Shown piece after piece: positions 1-9,458 of a stretch of DNA of 64,000 nucleotides. Under the pieces are notes generated by a model. The model ran no database searches and was not told where the DNA came from. It saw only the letters and a program-made list of their open reading frames with translations. A program made the translations under genes and the position numbers. Each line of letters opens with the position of its first letter. Within the stretch, counting starts at the first letter, position 1. Location of the stretch: assembly GCA_900768185.1 (NCBI GenBank), contig CAAGCB010000013.1:62001-126000 (forward strand). The letters are read 5' to 3'. This DNA is from Alphaproteobacteria bacterium (GTDB lineage Bacteria > Pseudomonadota > Alphaproteobacteria > CAAGCB01 > CAG-977).

Positions 1-476
1 GCTTGAACGGTCGCACGATTGAAGAGGCGCGGGACGAAATTCTGGCGGAAACGGCGTCGCACAAGGCGCAACTGGACGAAGTGTCCGCGCGGCTTGTTTC
101 CGCGGGACTGGCGGATTGGGGCGGCGGAAAGAAAGGCGTCCTGATCGTCAAAGGGCAGGCGAATCTACTGAACAACATTCAGGCTTTGGAGGATTTGGAA
201 CGCGTCCGCAATCTGTTTTCCGTTCTGGAAAAGCGGGAAAGCATGATGAAACTGTTGGATTTGACGGAAAACGCGGACGGCATACAGATTTACATCGGTT
301 CGGAAAACAAGCTGTTTGATTTGGCGGGCTGTTCAATGATCACCGCGCCGTACCGCAACAGCGACGAAAAAATCGTCGGCGCGGTCGGCATTATCGGACC
401 GACGCGTATGAATTACGCCAGAATCATTCCTCTGGTGGATTACACTTCGCAAGTGGTCAGCAAACTGATAGGGTAG
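1..476 (+). CDS. hrcA: Heat-inducible transcription repressor HrcA (3' part, 5' end outside window)
   Basis: C-terminal 157 residues of the HrcA repressor, which binds CIRCE operators and represses chaperone genes. The frame is open at the window edge, so the N-terminal winged helix is not visible. Seen here are the dimerisation region, the GAF-like core and the conserved end motif GPTRMNYARIIPLVDY. The stop lies 4 bases before grpE, so the two genes form the usual hrcA-grpE operon. By family knowledge the repressor and the co-chaperone are made together, with HrcA activity tuned by GroEL. No CIRCE element is visible because the promoter is upstream of the window. The assignment is secure. 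Confidence 0.95.
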   Translation, partial: LNGRTIEEARDEILAETASHKAQLDEVSARLVSAGLADWGGGKKGVLIVKGQANLLNNIQALEDLERVRNLFSVLEKRESMMKLLDLTENADGIQIYIGSENKLFDLAGCSMITAPYRNSDEKIVGAVGIIGPTRMNYARIIPLVDYTSQVVSKLIG

Positions 477-480
477 TAAA

Positions 481-1128
481 ATGACACATCATCATAAACA
501 CAACGAATCTTTGGACGAATTGAAAGAGGAACTGGACGAGGTTCGCGAACAGGCGCGGGAAACCGCCGACGCCGCGCAGGAAACGGAGGTCGTTCAGGTC
601 GAACAATCGGATAAAATCGCCGAAATGCAGGCGGAAATAGACAAGATGAAAGATTTGTACCTGCGATCTCAGGCGGAAATGGAAAATTTGCGGCGCCGCA
701 CACAGCAGGAACTGGAAAAACGGTCGAAATTCGCGGTGTCGTCTTTCGCGCAGGATTTGTTGCCCGTGAACGACAATCTGTCCCGCGCGATGGCGAGCAT
801 TCCCGAATCCGAACGCGACGGTCAAAGCGATTTTGTTAAAAATCTGCTGGTCGGATTGGAATTGACGCAAAAGGGATTGAACGCCGCTTTGGAAAAATTC
901 AATATCAAGCCGATCGAAAGCATCGGACATGTGTTTGATCCGAATTTACACAAAGTCGTGCAAGAGGTTGAAGACCCGACGAAACCCGCCGGAACAATCG
1001 TTCAGGAATGGCAGAAAGGCTACACGATCGGCGGCGACCGCGTTTTGCGCGAAGCCATGGTCGTCGTGACCCGCGGCGGTCCCCGATCCGGCGAAGACAA
1101 AGCGGAACACGTCGACACCACGGTTTGA
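481..1128 (+). CDS. grpE: GrpE nucleotide exchange factor of DnaK
   Basis: GrpE, 215 aa, the cytoplasmic co-chaperone that releases ADP from DnaK. It has a charged, Glu-rich N-terminal half that should form the long dimeric coiled coil (about residues 10-100). The compact C-terminal beta domain carries typical motifs (LLPVNDNLSRAM, HVFDPNLHKVV, GYTIGGDRVLREAMVVV). Length is normal for Alphaproteobacteria. The ATG follows the hrcA stop by 4 bases, so translation is probably coupled. A GC-rich intrinsic terminator directly follows, which ends the hrcA-grpE unit; dnaK is not next door. Confidence 0.97.
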   Translation: MTHHHKHNESLDELKEELDEVREQARETADAAQETEVVQVEQSDKIAEMQAEIDKMKDLYLRSQAEMENLRRRTQQELEKRSKFAVSSFAQDLLPVNDNLSRAMASIPESERDGQSDFVKNLLVGLELTQKGLNAALEKFNIKPIESIGHVFDPNLHKVVQEVEDPTKPAGTIVQEWQKGYTIGGDRVLREAMVVVTRGGPRSGEDKAEHVDTTV

Positions 1129-1140
1129 CGCCGTTAAGGC

Positions 1141-1178
1141 GAAAGCCCCCGTCGCTGTTTTCCGCGCGGGGGCTTTTC
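1141..1178 (+). terminator. Rho-independent terminator after grpE
   Basis: Stem AAGCCCCCG / CGGGGGCTT (9 bp) with a 15-base loop, followed by TTTT. It ends the hrcA-grpE transcript. Confidence 0.85.
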
Positions 1179-1203
1179 CGTGTGCGCGTCAAGCCGTTTG
1201 TAT

Positions 1204-1231
1204 TTGATTTCGCGGCGGATTGCTTTATTAT
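1204..1231 (+). promoter_or_regulatory. Putative sigma-70 promoter of purB
   Basis: TTGATT, 16-base spacer, TATTAT, with the -10 ending 32 bases before the purB ATG. It lies between the grpE terminator and purB. Read by eye only. Confidence 0.5.
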
Positions 1232-1263
1232 CGGCACAACGTTTTTTCAAAAAGGATAAATAC

Positions 1264-2556
1264 ATGATTCCCCGTTACTCGCGCCCCGAAATGGCAAAAA
1301 TCTGGTCGGACGAAAACAAATTCCAAACGTGGTTTGAAATCGAAGCGTGCGCGTGCGAAGCGTTGGCAAAGCTTGGGAAAATCCCGCAATCAGCCGTTGA
1401 CGACATTCGCGCCAAAGGCAAATTCGACCCCAAGCGCATCGACGAAATCGAAGCCGAAGTCAAACACGACGTCATCGCTTTTCTGACAAACGTCGGCGAA
1501 AACGTCGGCGAAAGCGCGCGTTACATGCACCAGGGCATGACGTCTTCGGACGTTTTGGACACGTCGTTCAACATGCGTCTGACTCAATCCGTCGACATTT
1601 TGCTCAAAGACATGGACAGACTGCTGTCGGCGTTGAAAAAACGTGCCGAAGAACACAAATTCACGCTTTGCATCGGGCGCAGTCACGGCATTCACGCCGA
1701 ACCGACGACATTCGGGCTGAAAATGCTGGGCTTTTACGCCGAATTCGAACGCAACAAACATCGTTTGGAGCTGGCGCGCAAAGAAGTTTCCACTTGCGCG
1801 ATTTCGGGCGCGGTCGGCACTTTTGCGACGATTGACCCGCGTGTCGAACAGTACGTCGCGGAAAAATTGGGCTTGACCCCCGAACCCGTTTCGACCCAAG
1901 TCATTCCCCGCGACCGCTACGCCGTTTTGTTCGCGACCGTCGGCGTCGTCGCGTCGTCGATTGAACGTTTGGCGATTGAAATCCGCCACTTGCAACGCAC
2001 CGAAGTCCGCGAAGCCGAAGAATATTTTTCCGCGGGACAAAAGGGATCGTCCGCCATGCCGCACAAGCGCAACCCCGTTTTGTCCGAAAATCTGACGGGA
2101 TTGGCGCGGCTGTTGCGCTCTTACACCATTCCCGCGATGGAAAACGTCGCTTTGTGGCACGAACGCGACATTTCCCATTCTTCGAACGAACGCATCATCG
2201 CCCCCGACGCGATGATAGGGCTGGATTTCTGCCTGAACCGTTTGGCGGGCATTGTCGAAAAGTTGCTGGTCTATCCCGAAAATATGATGAACAACCTGAA
2301 CCGTTTGAAAGGGTTGATTTTCTCTCAGCGCGTTATGCTGGCGCTGGTCGACTTGGGGCTGAAGCGCGAAGACGCGTACAAGCTGACGCAAAGAAACGCG
2401 ATGAAAGTCTGGGCGAACGAAGGAACGTTCAAAGACTTGCTGGAATCCGACGCGGACGTGATGAACGTCATCACAAAGGAACAGCTGGAAGCTTTGTTCG
2501 ATTTAAACTTTTACACCGCGCAAATCGATTTCATTTTCAAAAAAGTGTTCGGATAA
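1264..2556 (+). CDS. purB: Adenylosuccinate lyase
   Basis: PurB, 430 aa, a fumarase/aspartase-superfamily enzyme. It cleaves SAICAR to AICAR and adenylosuccinate to AMP, both releasing fumarate, in purine synthesis. The superfamily signature GSSAMPHKRNP is intact, and TSSDVLDTS and the catalytic region around GRSHGIHAEPTTFG are present. The frame is open further upstream, but the start MIPRYSRPEMAKIW is chosen because it matches the family N-terminus and follows AAGGATAAATAC. It is monocistronic: its own promoter precedes it and a hairpin shared with the convergent holA follows it. Confidence 0.97.
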   Translation: MIPRYSRPEMAKIWSDENKFQTWFEIEACACEALAKLGKIPQSAVDDIRAKGKFDPKRIDEIEAEVKHDVIAFLTNVGENVGESARYMHQGMTSSDVLDTSFNMRLTQSVDILLKDMDRLLSALKKRAEEHKFTLCIGRSHGIHAEPTTFGLKMLGFYAEFERNKHRLELARKEVSTCAISGAVGTFATIDPRVEQYVAEKLGLTPEPVSTQVIPRDRYAVLFATVGVVASSIERLAIEIRHLQRTEVREAEEYFSAGQKGSSAMPHKRNPVLSENLTGLARLLRSYTIPAMENVALWHERDISHSSNERIIAPDAMIGLDFCLNRLAGIVEKLLVYPENMMNNLNRLKGLIFSQRVMLALVDLGLKREDAYKLTQRNAMKVWANEGTFKDLLESDADVMNVITKEQLEALFDLNFYTAQIDFIFKKVFG

Positions 2557-2560
2557 ATCA

Positions 2561-2592
2561 AAAAAGGCTCTGGGGAAACCGAGCCTTTTTTC
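2561..2592. terminator. Bidirectional terminator between purB and holA
   Basis: Perfect 10-bp stem AAAAAGGCTC / GAGCCTTTTT with a 10-base loop. The A-run and T-run allow it to work for both convergent genes. Confidence 0.9.
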
Positions 2593-2616
2593 TTTATCGA
2601 GTCCTGTTTCAAGCGA

Positions 2617-3630
2617 TTATCTTTTTGCCTGCGCGGCGATTTGCAGGAAAACGCGGGCGACCGTCAGTTGCTGCGGACGGGCGGCGAATTTGCAGCTCTG
2701 TTCCGCCTGAACCAGCAAATCCAGCACGCGCCCGACTTTCGCCAAATTCCATTGGCGCAGTTGCGCTTTAAATTCATCAACGCGTTTGAAATGCAGGCGC
2801 AAAGGGATAATTGCGGCTTCAATACTTGTTCCGTCGGCAATTCTGGCAAGTGTAACGTGAAACTTTTTAAAATGTGCTGAAACTGCCCGTAACAAGCCGA
2901 TAGGGCTTTCTCCTTCGGCAAACAAGCGGTCAAGCGTTTCATTCATTTCCTTTTGCCGTCCGCCCGATAAAGCGTACAGCATTTGATCAATGGACAGGGC
3001 TGACGCGTCGCCGATGCACGCGGTTGCGTCTTCCATCGTTATTTTCTTTTCATTACCCATATAGGCGAACAGCTTTGCCAATTCCGACCGCGATTGCAGT
3101 CTGTCCGCTCCCAAATTATCGGAAATGAAGTTGATGACGTCGGGTGTCGTTTCGAATCCCTGTTCCGAAACGCTTTGAAACACAAATCGTTTTAAAGCCT
3201 CGCCTTCGTCAGAATAGCAGGGAAAAACAGCCAGATCGGGGGAATCCGCGAACAAGATGGGCAGAGAATCTTTTGTTTTCAGGCTTGCCGCCGTTACGAT
3301 AATCAACGCATCGCCCGTATAAGACGGCAAAAAATCCTTTAAAACGGCGGTAAAATGATTATCCGCCCCGCGCACGGTGATGACGCGGCGACCGCCCATT
3401 AACGACAGCGCGTTGGCTTCCGCGGACAAAAGGGAGGGATCGTCCTTGATTTTCGCGGGCGTCAGCTCGACCAGCCGGAACGGGTCTTTGTCGGGGACGA
3501 CCGCCTCTGTCAGCCGCATGCGGCATTCGTTGACGAAACCTTCGTCCTGACCGTAAAACAAAACCGCTTTGGTGGTCGGCGCCCCCGTTTTAAACAGGGT
3601 GTTCAGCGTCGTTTGGGTCAGTTTCGTCAT
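2617..3630 (-). CDS. holA: DNA polymerase III delta subunit
   Basis: HolA (delta), 337 aa, the clamp-loader subunit that opens the beta clamp. The N-terminus TKAVLFYGQDEGFVNECRMRL is the AAA+-like fold of the family with its degenerate nucleotide site. The C-terminal helical collar domain contains the SALSIDQMLYALSGG region. It is the last gene of a DUF3576-leuS-lptE-holA block, and its ATG overlaps the lptE stop by 4 bases (ATGA), so coupling is likely. This gene order is widespread in Alphaproteobacteria. Confidence 0.93.
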   Translation of the reverse strand: MTKLTQTTLNTLFKTGAPTTKAVLFYGQDEGFVNECRMRLTEAVVPDKDPFRLVELTPAKIKDDPSLLSAEANALSLMGGRRVITVRGADNHFTAVLKDFLPSYTGDALIIVTAASLKTKDSLPILFADSPDLAVFPCYSDEGEALKRFVFQSVSEQGFETTPDVINFISDNLGADRLQSRSELAKLFAYMGNEKKITMEDATACIGDASALSIDQMLYALSGGRQKEMNETLDRLFAEGESPIGLLRAVSAHFKKFHVTLARIADGTSIEAAIIPLRLHFKRVDEFKAQLRQWNLAKVGRVLDLLVQAEQSCKFAARPQQLTVARVFLQIAAQAKR

Positions 3631-4172
3631 TCGCCGCCGTTCTTTACGTTATGGCTTTTTAAAAAAGCCGCCAGCCGCAAGGAAATATCGTCCCCCAAGA
3701 TTTTCATCACGCGTTCCTTTGCCGACCGTTCGGCAACGTCCGTCGCGTAGGGGGAACGCTGTACGTCGTAGCTGGTGCGTCCGACGGCGGAATCGTTCAG
3801 CAGTTTTTCGTTTTCGGGATAGGAATACAGGGTAAAGCGCGCGGTGTACGTCATAACGTAGCGTGTCGCCAGATTATCCTTGCGCACGCCCTGTTGCGTC
3901 AGCACGGCGTCGGACAGACGCACTGACAGCCTGTAACGCGGATCTGTCGTTTCCCCCCGCGGAGTCAGCCGATCGGACAGGGCGCGGCGTAAAACCTGTC
4001 CCGTCCGGTCGGAAATTTCGTCGATGAAAATCGCCGCCGTTTCCCGTGTCAGTGTTTGCCCCGAAACGGAATCGTCCGTCCCCGCGCCGCCGTACAGCGG
4101 GCGGAAACCGCACGCCGTCAGCGACAGCAAGGCGAACAGAACCAGAGATTTACGCGGCGACAACATTGACAA
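3627..4172 (-). CDS. lptE: LPS assembly lipoprotein LptE
   Basis: LptE, 181 aa, the outer-membrane lipoprotein plug of the LptD translocon. A signal peptide ends in the lipobox LTAC, followed by GFRPLYGG, the usual start of the mature protein. The body has the alternating beta/alpha pattern of the fold ([28 protein letters not shown]). It overlaps the leuS 3' end by 23 bases and holA by 4, so it is translated within the leuS operon. An internal ATG two codons in is an alternative start. The presence of LptE implies an LPS- or LOS-bearing outer membrane. Confidence 0.9.
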   Translation of the reverse strand: MSMLSPRKSLVLFALLSLTACGFRPLYGGAGTDDSVSGQTLTRETAAIFIDEISDRTGQVLRRALSDRLTPRGETTDPRYRLSVRLSDAVLTQQGVRKDNLATRYVMTYTARFTLYSYPENEKLLNDSAVGRTSYDVQRSPYATDVAERSAKERVMKILGDDISLRLAAFLKSHNVKNGGE

Positions 4173-6735
4173 TCTTGTTCTTTACAACAATGATTTTACG
4201 AATAGTTTTGCCTTCCAGCTGGGCTTTGACCGTCGGTAGAGCCAGCGCGGCGGCTTTGACGGCTTCGTCATCGCTGTCTTTGGCGATTTCGATTGTGCCG
4301 CGCATTTTACCCATGACCTGCACCGCCATCGTAATCGTGTCGTCAGCCGCCATTGACGCGTCGGCTTCGGGCCATTTTTCAGCCGCCAACAGCGTGTCGT
4401 GTCCCAGATAGTGCCAGATTTCTTCGGCAATATGGGGGGCGATCGGCGACATCAGGCGCACCAGAGTTTCAAATGCGAAACGATAAGCGTATTTATCCCC
4501 GTCGTCGCTGATTTTCAGATCGCCGACCGCGTTTGTCAGTTCGCGCAACCGCGCCAAAGCGACGTTGAAACGCAGCTTGTCCAGATCGTCCGTGACCAAA
4601 GCGACGGTTTTATGCGCCGCGCGGATCAATTTTTCAGCCGCGGCGGACAGCGTTTCCGGTCGCTTTGCTTCCGCGGGACAGGCGGCGGTCATGCGCCACA
4701 AACGGTTGATGTAACGCCACGCGCCGTCAATACCTGCCTCCGTCCATTCCAGATCGCGTTCCGGCGGCGTATCCGACAGCATGAACACGCGGGCGGCGTC
4801 GGCGCCGTAAGTGGACAGGATCGTTTCCGGATCGACCAAGTTGTATTTCGACTTGCTCATTTTTTCGGAACGACCGACCGTGACGGGCGTGCCGTCTTTG
4901 ATCTTTATCGCCGTGCCGTCGGGTTTCTTTTCGACTTCGGTCGGGAACAGCCAGTTGCCGTTGATATCTTTATAGGTTTCGTGACAGACCATGCCCTGCG
5001 TGAACAAGCCTTTGAACGGTTCGTCGATGTCCAGATAGCCGCAGTCGCGCAACGCTTTGGTAAAAAAGCGGGCGTAGAGCAAATGCAAAACGGCGTGTTC
5101 GATGCCGCCGATGTATTGATCGACGGGCAACCAATGGTTCGCCAAATCCTTTCTGAATCCGCAATCCGTTTCGTGCGGCGACGCGTAGCGGGCGAAATAC
5201 CACGACGATTCAAAGAACGTGTCGAACGTGTCCGTTTCGCGCAAAGCCGGTTTGCCGCAAACGGGGCAGGTCGTGTGCTTCCATGTCGGGTGGCGTTCCA
5301 ACGGGTTGCCGCCGGACGCTTCGAATGTCACGTCTTCGGGCAAAGTGACGGGCAGATCCTTTTCGGGGACGGGAACGACGCCGCAATGTTCGCAGTGAAT
5401 CACGGGAATCGGGCAACCCCAGTAACGCTGGCGGGAAACGCCCCAGTCGCGCAGGCGATACTGGACGGTCGCTTTGCCTTTGCCGATTTCCTCCAGCTTT
5501 TTGATCATGGCGGGAATGGCGTCTTTGGTCGCCATGCCGTCCAGAAAAGCCGAATTGACCGCGATGCCGTCGGCGATATCGTCGAAAGCTTTATTTTCCA
5601 CGACGGGAACGCCCTCGTCCTTATGCGAAACGACGACGCGCACGGGCAGACCGTATTTGCGCGCAAAGTCAAGGTCGCGCTGATCGTGCGCGGGGCAGGC
5701 GAAGATCGCGCCCGTGCCGTATTCCATCAAAACGAAATTCGCCACATACAGCGGCAGTTCCGGGTTTCCGCCCAGCTTTTTAAATTCTTCGGGAAACGGG
5801 TGCATGACCTTCAAACCGGTGTCAAAGCCTTTCTTTTCAGCGGCTTCGATTGTCGCGACCGATGTTCCCAGAGCTTCGCATTCCTTGATGAACTTCGCCA
5901 GTTCGGGATTTGTTTTCGCCAGTTCCTGCGCGATCGGGTGTCCGGCGGAAATCGCGCAAAAAGACGCCCCGAACAGCGTGTCGGCGCGCGTCGTAAAGAC
6001 CTCCAGCGTTTTATCCGTTCCGATAACGGGAAAATACATATACGCGCCGTAAGACTTGCCGATCCAATTTTCCTGCATCAGGCGGACTTTTTCCGGCCAG
6101 CCGTCCATTGTTTTCAGATTTTCCAGCAATTCATCGGCGTAATCGGTGATTTTCAAAAACCATTGCGACAGTTTGCGCCGTTCGACGGGCGCGCCCGTGC
6201 GCCACCCTTTGCCGTCGACGACCTGTTCGTTCGCCAGAACCGTTTGATCGACGGGATCCCAGTTCACCCACGAATCCTTGCGGTAAGCCAGACCTTTTTT
6301 CAAAAAGTCCAGAAACATTTTCTGTTCGTGCTTGTAATAGTCGATTTCGCACGTTGAAACTTCGCGGCTCCAATCAATGGAAAGCCCCATTTTTTTCATT
6401 TCTTCGCGCATGTTGGCGATATTTTCACGCGTCCATTTCGCGGGGTGGACGCCGTGTTTGATCGCCGCGTTTTCCGCGGGCAAACCGAAAGAATCCCAAC
6501 CCATCGGGTGCAGCACGTCGTAGCCCTGCGCCAGTTTGAAACGCGCGATGACGTCGCCTTGGGCATAATTTCGGACGTGTCCCATATGGATTTTTCCGGA
6601 CGGGTACGGAAACATTTCCAAAGCATAGTATTTCGGTTTGTCAGAGGAATCCTTCGCTTTGAAAACTTCGGCTTGTTCCCAGGCTTTCTGCCATTTTTCT
6701 TCGGTTGTACGGAAATTGTATCTTTCTTCGCTCAT
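4150..6735 (-). CDS. leuS: Leucyl-tRNA synthetase
   Basis: LeuRS, 861 aa, a class Ia synthetase charging tRNA-Leu. The HIGH motif is HMGH at residues 50-53 (context [15 protein letters not shown]) and the KMSKS motif is exact at 625-629. The CP1 editing domain has its Thr-rich entry [12 protein letters not shown], and paired CxxC motifs near CEHCGVVP and [11 protein letters not shown] look zinc-binding. The C-terminal anticodon domain is complete. It sits 25 bases behind the DUF3576 lipoprotein gene and overlaps lptE. Size and motifs are normal. Confidence 0.98.
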   Translation of the reverse strand: MSEERYNFRTTEEKWQKAWEQAEVFKAKDSSDKPKYYALEMFPYPSGKIHMGHVRNYAQGDVIARFKLAQGYDVLHPMGWDSFGLPAENAAIKHGVHPAKWTRENIANMREEMKKMGLSIDWSREVSTCEIDYYKHEQKMFLDFLKKGLAYRKDSWVNWDPVDQTVLANEQVVDGKGWRTGAPVERRKLSQWFLKITDYADELLENLKTMDGWPEKVRLMQENWIGKSYGAYMYFPVIGTDKTLEVFTTRADTLFGASFCAISAGHPIAQELAKTNPELAKFIKECEALGTSVATIEAAEKKGFDTGLKVMHPFPEEFKKLGGNPELPLYVANFVLMEYGTGAIFACPAHDQRDLDFARKYGLPVRVVVSHKDEGVPVVENKAFDDIADGIAVNSAFLDGMATKDAIPAMIKKLEEIGKGKATVQYRLRDWGVSRQRYWGCPIPVIHCEHCGVVPVPEKDLPVTLPEDVTFEASGGNPLERHPTWKHTTCPVCGKPALRETDTFDTFFESSWYFARYASPHETDCGFRKDLANHWLPVDQYIGGIEHAVLHLLYARFFTKALRDCGYLDIDEPFKGLFTQGMVCHETYKDINGNWLFPTEVEKKPDGTAIKIKDGTPVTVGRSEKMSKSKYNLVDPETILSTYGADAARVFMLSDTPPERDLEWTEAGIDGAWRYINRLWRMTAACPAEAKRPETLSAAAEKLIRAAHKTVALVTDDLDKLRFNVALARLRELTNAVGDLKISDDGDKYAYRFAFETLVRLMSPIAPHIAEEIWHYLGHDTLLAAEKWPEADASMAADDTITMAVQVMGKMRGTIEIAKDSDDEAVKAAALALPTVKAQLEGKTIRKIIVVKNKIVNVVAA

Positions 6736-6760
6736 AATCGGACTTTCAGCACAAAAAGTT

Positions 6761-7279
6761 TTAATGTTTTGACGACAGCTTCACAATATCATTTTTTATC
6801 TGAACTGCAAGCGTCGCGTCGTTTTTTTGGTTCACCCAGTCGCCTTTTCCGTTCCTGCGGCGGCACAGCACGGTGATCTGCGCGCCGTCGGGCGTCCGGA
6901 CGGCATTGATTTTCAGCTGTCTGTAAGGTGTTTCGGCGTCGTTGAACCATTCGGTCGTGATGAAGCCGTCCTGCATCATTTCGACGGGGTAGCGCGACAT
7001 CACGGGCAGGGTCGATCGCCAGATTTCGTCGGCTTTGTCCGCCGCCGCGGTGCTTTTCAAAGCGACGGACGCATTTTTTACCGATTTTTCGGATTGATTT
7101 CTTTTGTTTCCGCCGGTTCTGAACGTCAAGGTGTCCGCGCCGAACAGGCGGTCTTCCTCTTTGTATTCGGACGGGCGTTCATAGCGGTCGTCAACCCGTT
7201 CCGGATATTCGTATTTAACGCCGTTCGCGCACGCGGCGATCGCCAGCGCGCCGGTCAGCATCAGAATTTTTTTCAGCAT
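6761..7279 (-). CDS. DUF3576 lipoprotein
   Basis: Predicted lipoprotein of 172 aa. Signal peptide [17 protein letters not shown] ends in a lipobox, then a mature domain with RTGGNKRNQ and [25 protein letters not shown], typical of DUF3576. The start is chosen at this ATG because AAAGGGAG precedes it by 9 bases; an upstream extension of the frame lacks a signal peptide. Proteins of this family are commonly encoded just ahead of leuS in Alphaproteobacteria. Their function is unknown; envelope location is the only safe statement. Upstream, TGCTATGAA resembles an extended -10 for the whole DUF3576-leuS-lptE-holA unit. Confidence 0.82.
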   Translation of the reverse strand: MLKKILMLTGALAIAACANGVKYEYPERVDDRYERPSEYKEEDRLFGADTLTFRTGGNKRNQSEKSVKNASVALKSTAAADKADEIWRSTLPVMSRYPVEMMQDGFITTEWFNDAETPYRQLKINAVRTPDGAQITVLCRRRNGKGDWVNQKNDATLAVQIKNDIVKLSSKH

Positions 7280-7508
7280 TTCAATTTCTCCCTTTGACAG
7301 ATGTTCATAGCACAGAAAGTCCGAAAATTCTAATGCAATTTTACGGCGCGTCCTCGCCTGAAAGGCAGATGGCTTTTTGATAAAAACAATGCGAAAGTGG
7401 CGGACGGAAATTCCGCCGCGGGACAGGACGGCTTTTTCTGTTTGCACGCCGCGTTCTTTTCGACTAGGCTTGTTCCGGATTTTAATCGTATCAATGGAGT
7501 GATGATTG

Positions 7509-8717
7509 ATGAAAACCATTCTGACCGCGGTCGCCGCCGTCGCCGCGATATCGGGCGCGACAGCCGCCAAAGCCGAAGAAACTTTCGAATTTCAGACGAA
7601 AGGCTTTTTGACGTGGTATGCGGGATATGCCGATCAAAACGGCAGCGTGTACGACGCGGGGGCGGCGAGAACGTCGCTTCTTCCCGAAAACCTTGCCGCT
7701 CCGGCGGGGCGTTTGAGCGGATACGACAAAGCGTCGCTGATTACGGACGGTGAAGTCGATTTTGTCGGATCTTATAAATTCAACGACGATAACAAGCTGT
7801 CGTTTTTCATGAGCCTTGACATCATTCGCGGCAGCGTCGACGTCGATATGAGTTATTTCGAATGGGACGGTAAAATCGGGCGTTTTATCGTCGGCAATTC
7901 CAAAAACGTGTCGAACATGCTGGCGGTCACGGCGCCGGACGCGGGAACGCTGGGCATTCAAGACACCGTCGCGACGGATCTGGTCGCTTTGCCTTACGGG
8001 TTCGCCGTCAATCCCGCCACTTATTCAATCGCCGACAACGACACGGCGAAGGTGTCCTATATGACGCCCGAAATGGATTACGGTTCGTTCGGCACTTTGC
8101 AGCTGGGGGCGACCGTAATGCCGTCCGACGCCGCGCTGTCGCCCGGAAACGCTTATTTCGTCGCGGAGAAAACGCGTCTGAAATACGGGGCGAACGTCGC
8201 CGCGCTGTACACCAAGGATTTCGGCAAATACAACGTGTCCGTCAGCGCTAATTACGCGTTCACGAAACCGACGTTTGACGGTATGTCTTACAAAGATTTG
8301 ACGACCGCCAGGGAAAAGAACGTTCATCAATACGGCGGCGGCGTCAGTGTCCAGCGCGGCAATCTGACCGTTGGCGGTTCCGTCAATGTCGTGAACACGT
8401 CTGACGACATCGGACGTCATTTCGCCATCGGCGGGCGCAGTCTTGCCAAAGGGATATCGTGGGATTTCGGCGTCGGCTACAATTTCGGTCCCGTCGAAAC
8501 CAGCGCGAGTGTCATTCAGTCGCGCGCGCACAGCTTTTTCGAAGACGGTAAAAAAGACGTGTACACGTTGGGATTGCTCGCCGTGCGCTATCATATCGCC
8601 AAAGGGCTGTCCGTCTATGCCGAAGGCGGCTATATCGACTTTAATTCCGCAAGCAAAGATAAAGATTGCTCGAACGATTCTCCGTTGGTCACAATGGGCG
8701 TAACCGTCAGATTTTAA
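7509..8717 (+). CDS. Outer-membrane porin-like beta-barrel protein
   Basis: 402-aa secreted protein. The signal peptide MKTILTAVAAVAAISGATAAKAEE is cleaved around residue 22-24. The rest is amphipathic beta-strand repeats with short turns and a C-terminal Phe (GVTVRF), the recognition signal for the BAM machinery. Composition and length fit a 16-stranded general porin of the Gram-negative porin type. Only two Cys-poor segments break the pattern (SKDKDCSND near the end). The ATG is chosen because GGAG lies 9 bases upstream; a TTG one codon earlier is less likely. Substrate cannot be told from sequence. Confidence 0.78.
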   Translation: MKTILTAVAAVAAISGATAAKAEETFEFQTKGFLTWYAGYADQNGSVYDAGAARTSLLPENLAAPAGRLSGYDKASLITDGEVDFVGSYKFNDDNKLSFFMSLDIIRGSVDVDMSYFEWDGKIGRFIVGNSKNVSNMLAVTAPDAGTLGIQDTVATDLVALPYGFAVNPATYSIADNDTAKVSYMTPEMDYGSFGTLQLGATVMPSDAALSPGNAYFVAEKTRLKYGANVAALYTKDFGKYNVSVSANYAFTKPTFDGMSYKDLTTAREKNVHQYGGGVSVQRGNLTVGGSVNVVNTSDDIGRHFAIGGRSLAKGISWDFGVGYNFGPVETSASVIQSRAHSFFEDGKKDVYTLGLLAVRYHIAKGLSVYAEGGYIDFNSASKDKDCSNDSPLVTMGVTVRF

Positions 8718-8726
8718 GAGGTTGAG

Positions 8727-9389
8727 ATGGACAAGCTGGCGCAAGTCAAATCCGAAATCGCCAAAGCCGCCGGATATTGCGGCAGAAAAGCGGACGATAT
8801 AACACTGGTCGCCGTTTCCAAAACGCATTCGGCGGCGGAAATTCTGCCGCTGTTGCGCGCCGGACAACGCGTGTTCGGCGAAAACCGCGTGCAGGAGGCG
8901 GCTGAAAAATTCCCCGCTTTGCGCGAACAATACCCCGATCTGAAGCTGCATTTGATCGGCGGATTGCAAACCAACAAAGTTCGCGACGCCGTCGCCCTGT
9001 TTGACGTCATCGAATCCGTCGACCGCGTGGAATTGGCTGAAAAACTGGCGGCGGAAATAAAAAAACAGGGACGGAATCCGTCGTGTTTCGTTCAGGTCAA
9101 TACGGGAGAAGAACCGCAGAAAAGCGGCGTTGCGCCGAACGCCGCCGCCGATTTGGTTGAAAAATGCCGCGCGTTGGGACTGAACGTCGTCGGACTGATG
9201 TGCATTCCGCCCGCGGACGACGAACCGTCCCCGCATTTCGCTTTTTTGAAAAAGCTGGCGCGGCAATCGGGGGTAAAGGAATTGTCCATGGGTATGAGCG
9301 CGGATTATCCCCTTGCCATTCAGCAGGGGGCGACGTTTGTCCGGATCGGAACGGCGCTGTTCGGGCAAAGGGATTACTCGAACAACTGA
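8727..9389 (+). CDS. YggS family pyridoxal-phosphate homeostasis protein
   Basis: 220-aa cytoplasmic PLP-binding protein of the YggS/PLPBP family, a single TIM barrel without known catalytic activity that buffers PLP. The PLP lysine is in TLVAVSKTH. Family signatures GENRVQEA, HLIGGLQTNK and MGMSADYPLAIQQGATFVRIG are present (VRIGTALFG at the end). It begins 9 bases after the porin stop with AGAGGTTGAG as a ribosome site and may be cotranscribed with it. A strong terminator follows. Length is normal. Confidence 0.93.
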   Translation: MDKLAQVKSEIAKAAGYCGRKADDITLVAVSKTHSAAEILPLLRAGQRVFGENRVQEAAEKFPALREQYPDLKLHLIGGLQTNKVRDAVALFDVIESVDRVELAEKLAAEIKKQGRNPSCFVQVNTGEEPQKSGVAPNAAADLVEKCRALGLNVVGLMCIPPADDEPSPHFAFLKKLARQSGVKELSMGMSADYPLAIQQGATFVRIGTALFGQRDYSNN

Positions 9390-9409
9390 TTTTCGTCATC
9401 AAAACGACA

Positions 9410-9442
9410 CGGGGCGGGAAAGGCGATTCCGCCCCGTTTTTT
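9410..9442. terminator. Intrinsic terminator after yggS
   Basis: Stem CGGGGCGG / CCGCCCCG, 11-base loop, then TTTTTTT. It lies between convergent genes and may serve mainly the + strand. Confidence 0.88.
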
Positions 9443-9458
9443 TAGTGTGCTGAAAGGA

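Noticed and set aside
4399..6357. 652-codon open frame opposite leuS
   Set aside because: Arg/Phe/Gln-rich translation without domains, entirely antisense to a secure leuS; an effect of high GC at codon position three.
6900..7570. Longer version of the DUF3576 protein starting near 7570
   Set aside because: The extension lacks a signal peptide, overlaps the porin start in antisense and would bury a good lipoprotein signal.
8025..9368. 447-codon minus-strand frame across porin and yggS
   Set aside because: No domain; it crosses two well-supported genes and the RBS between them.
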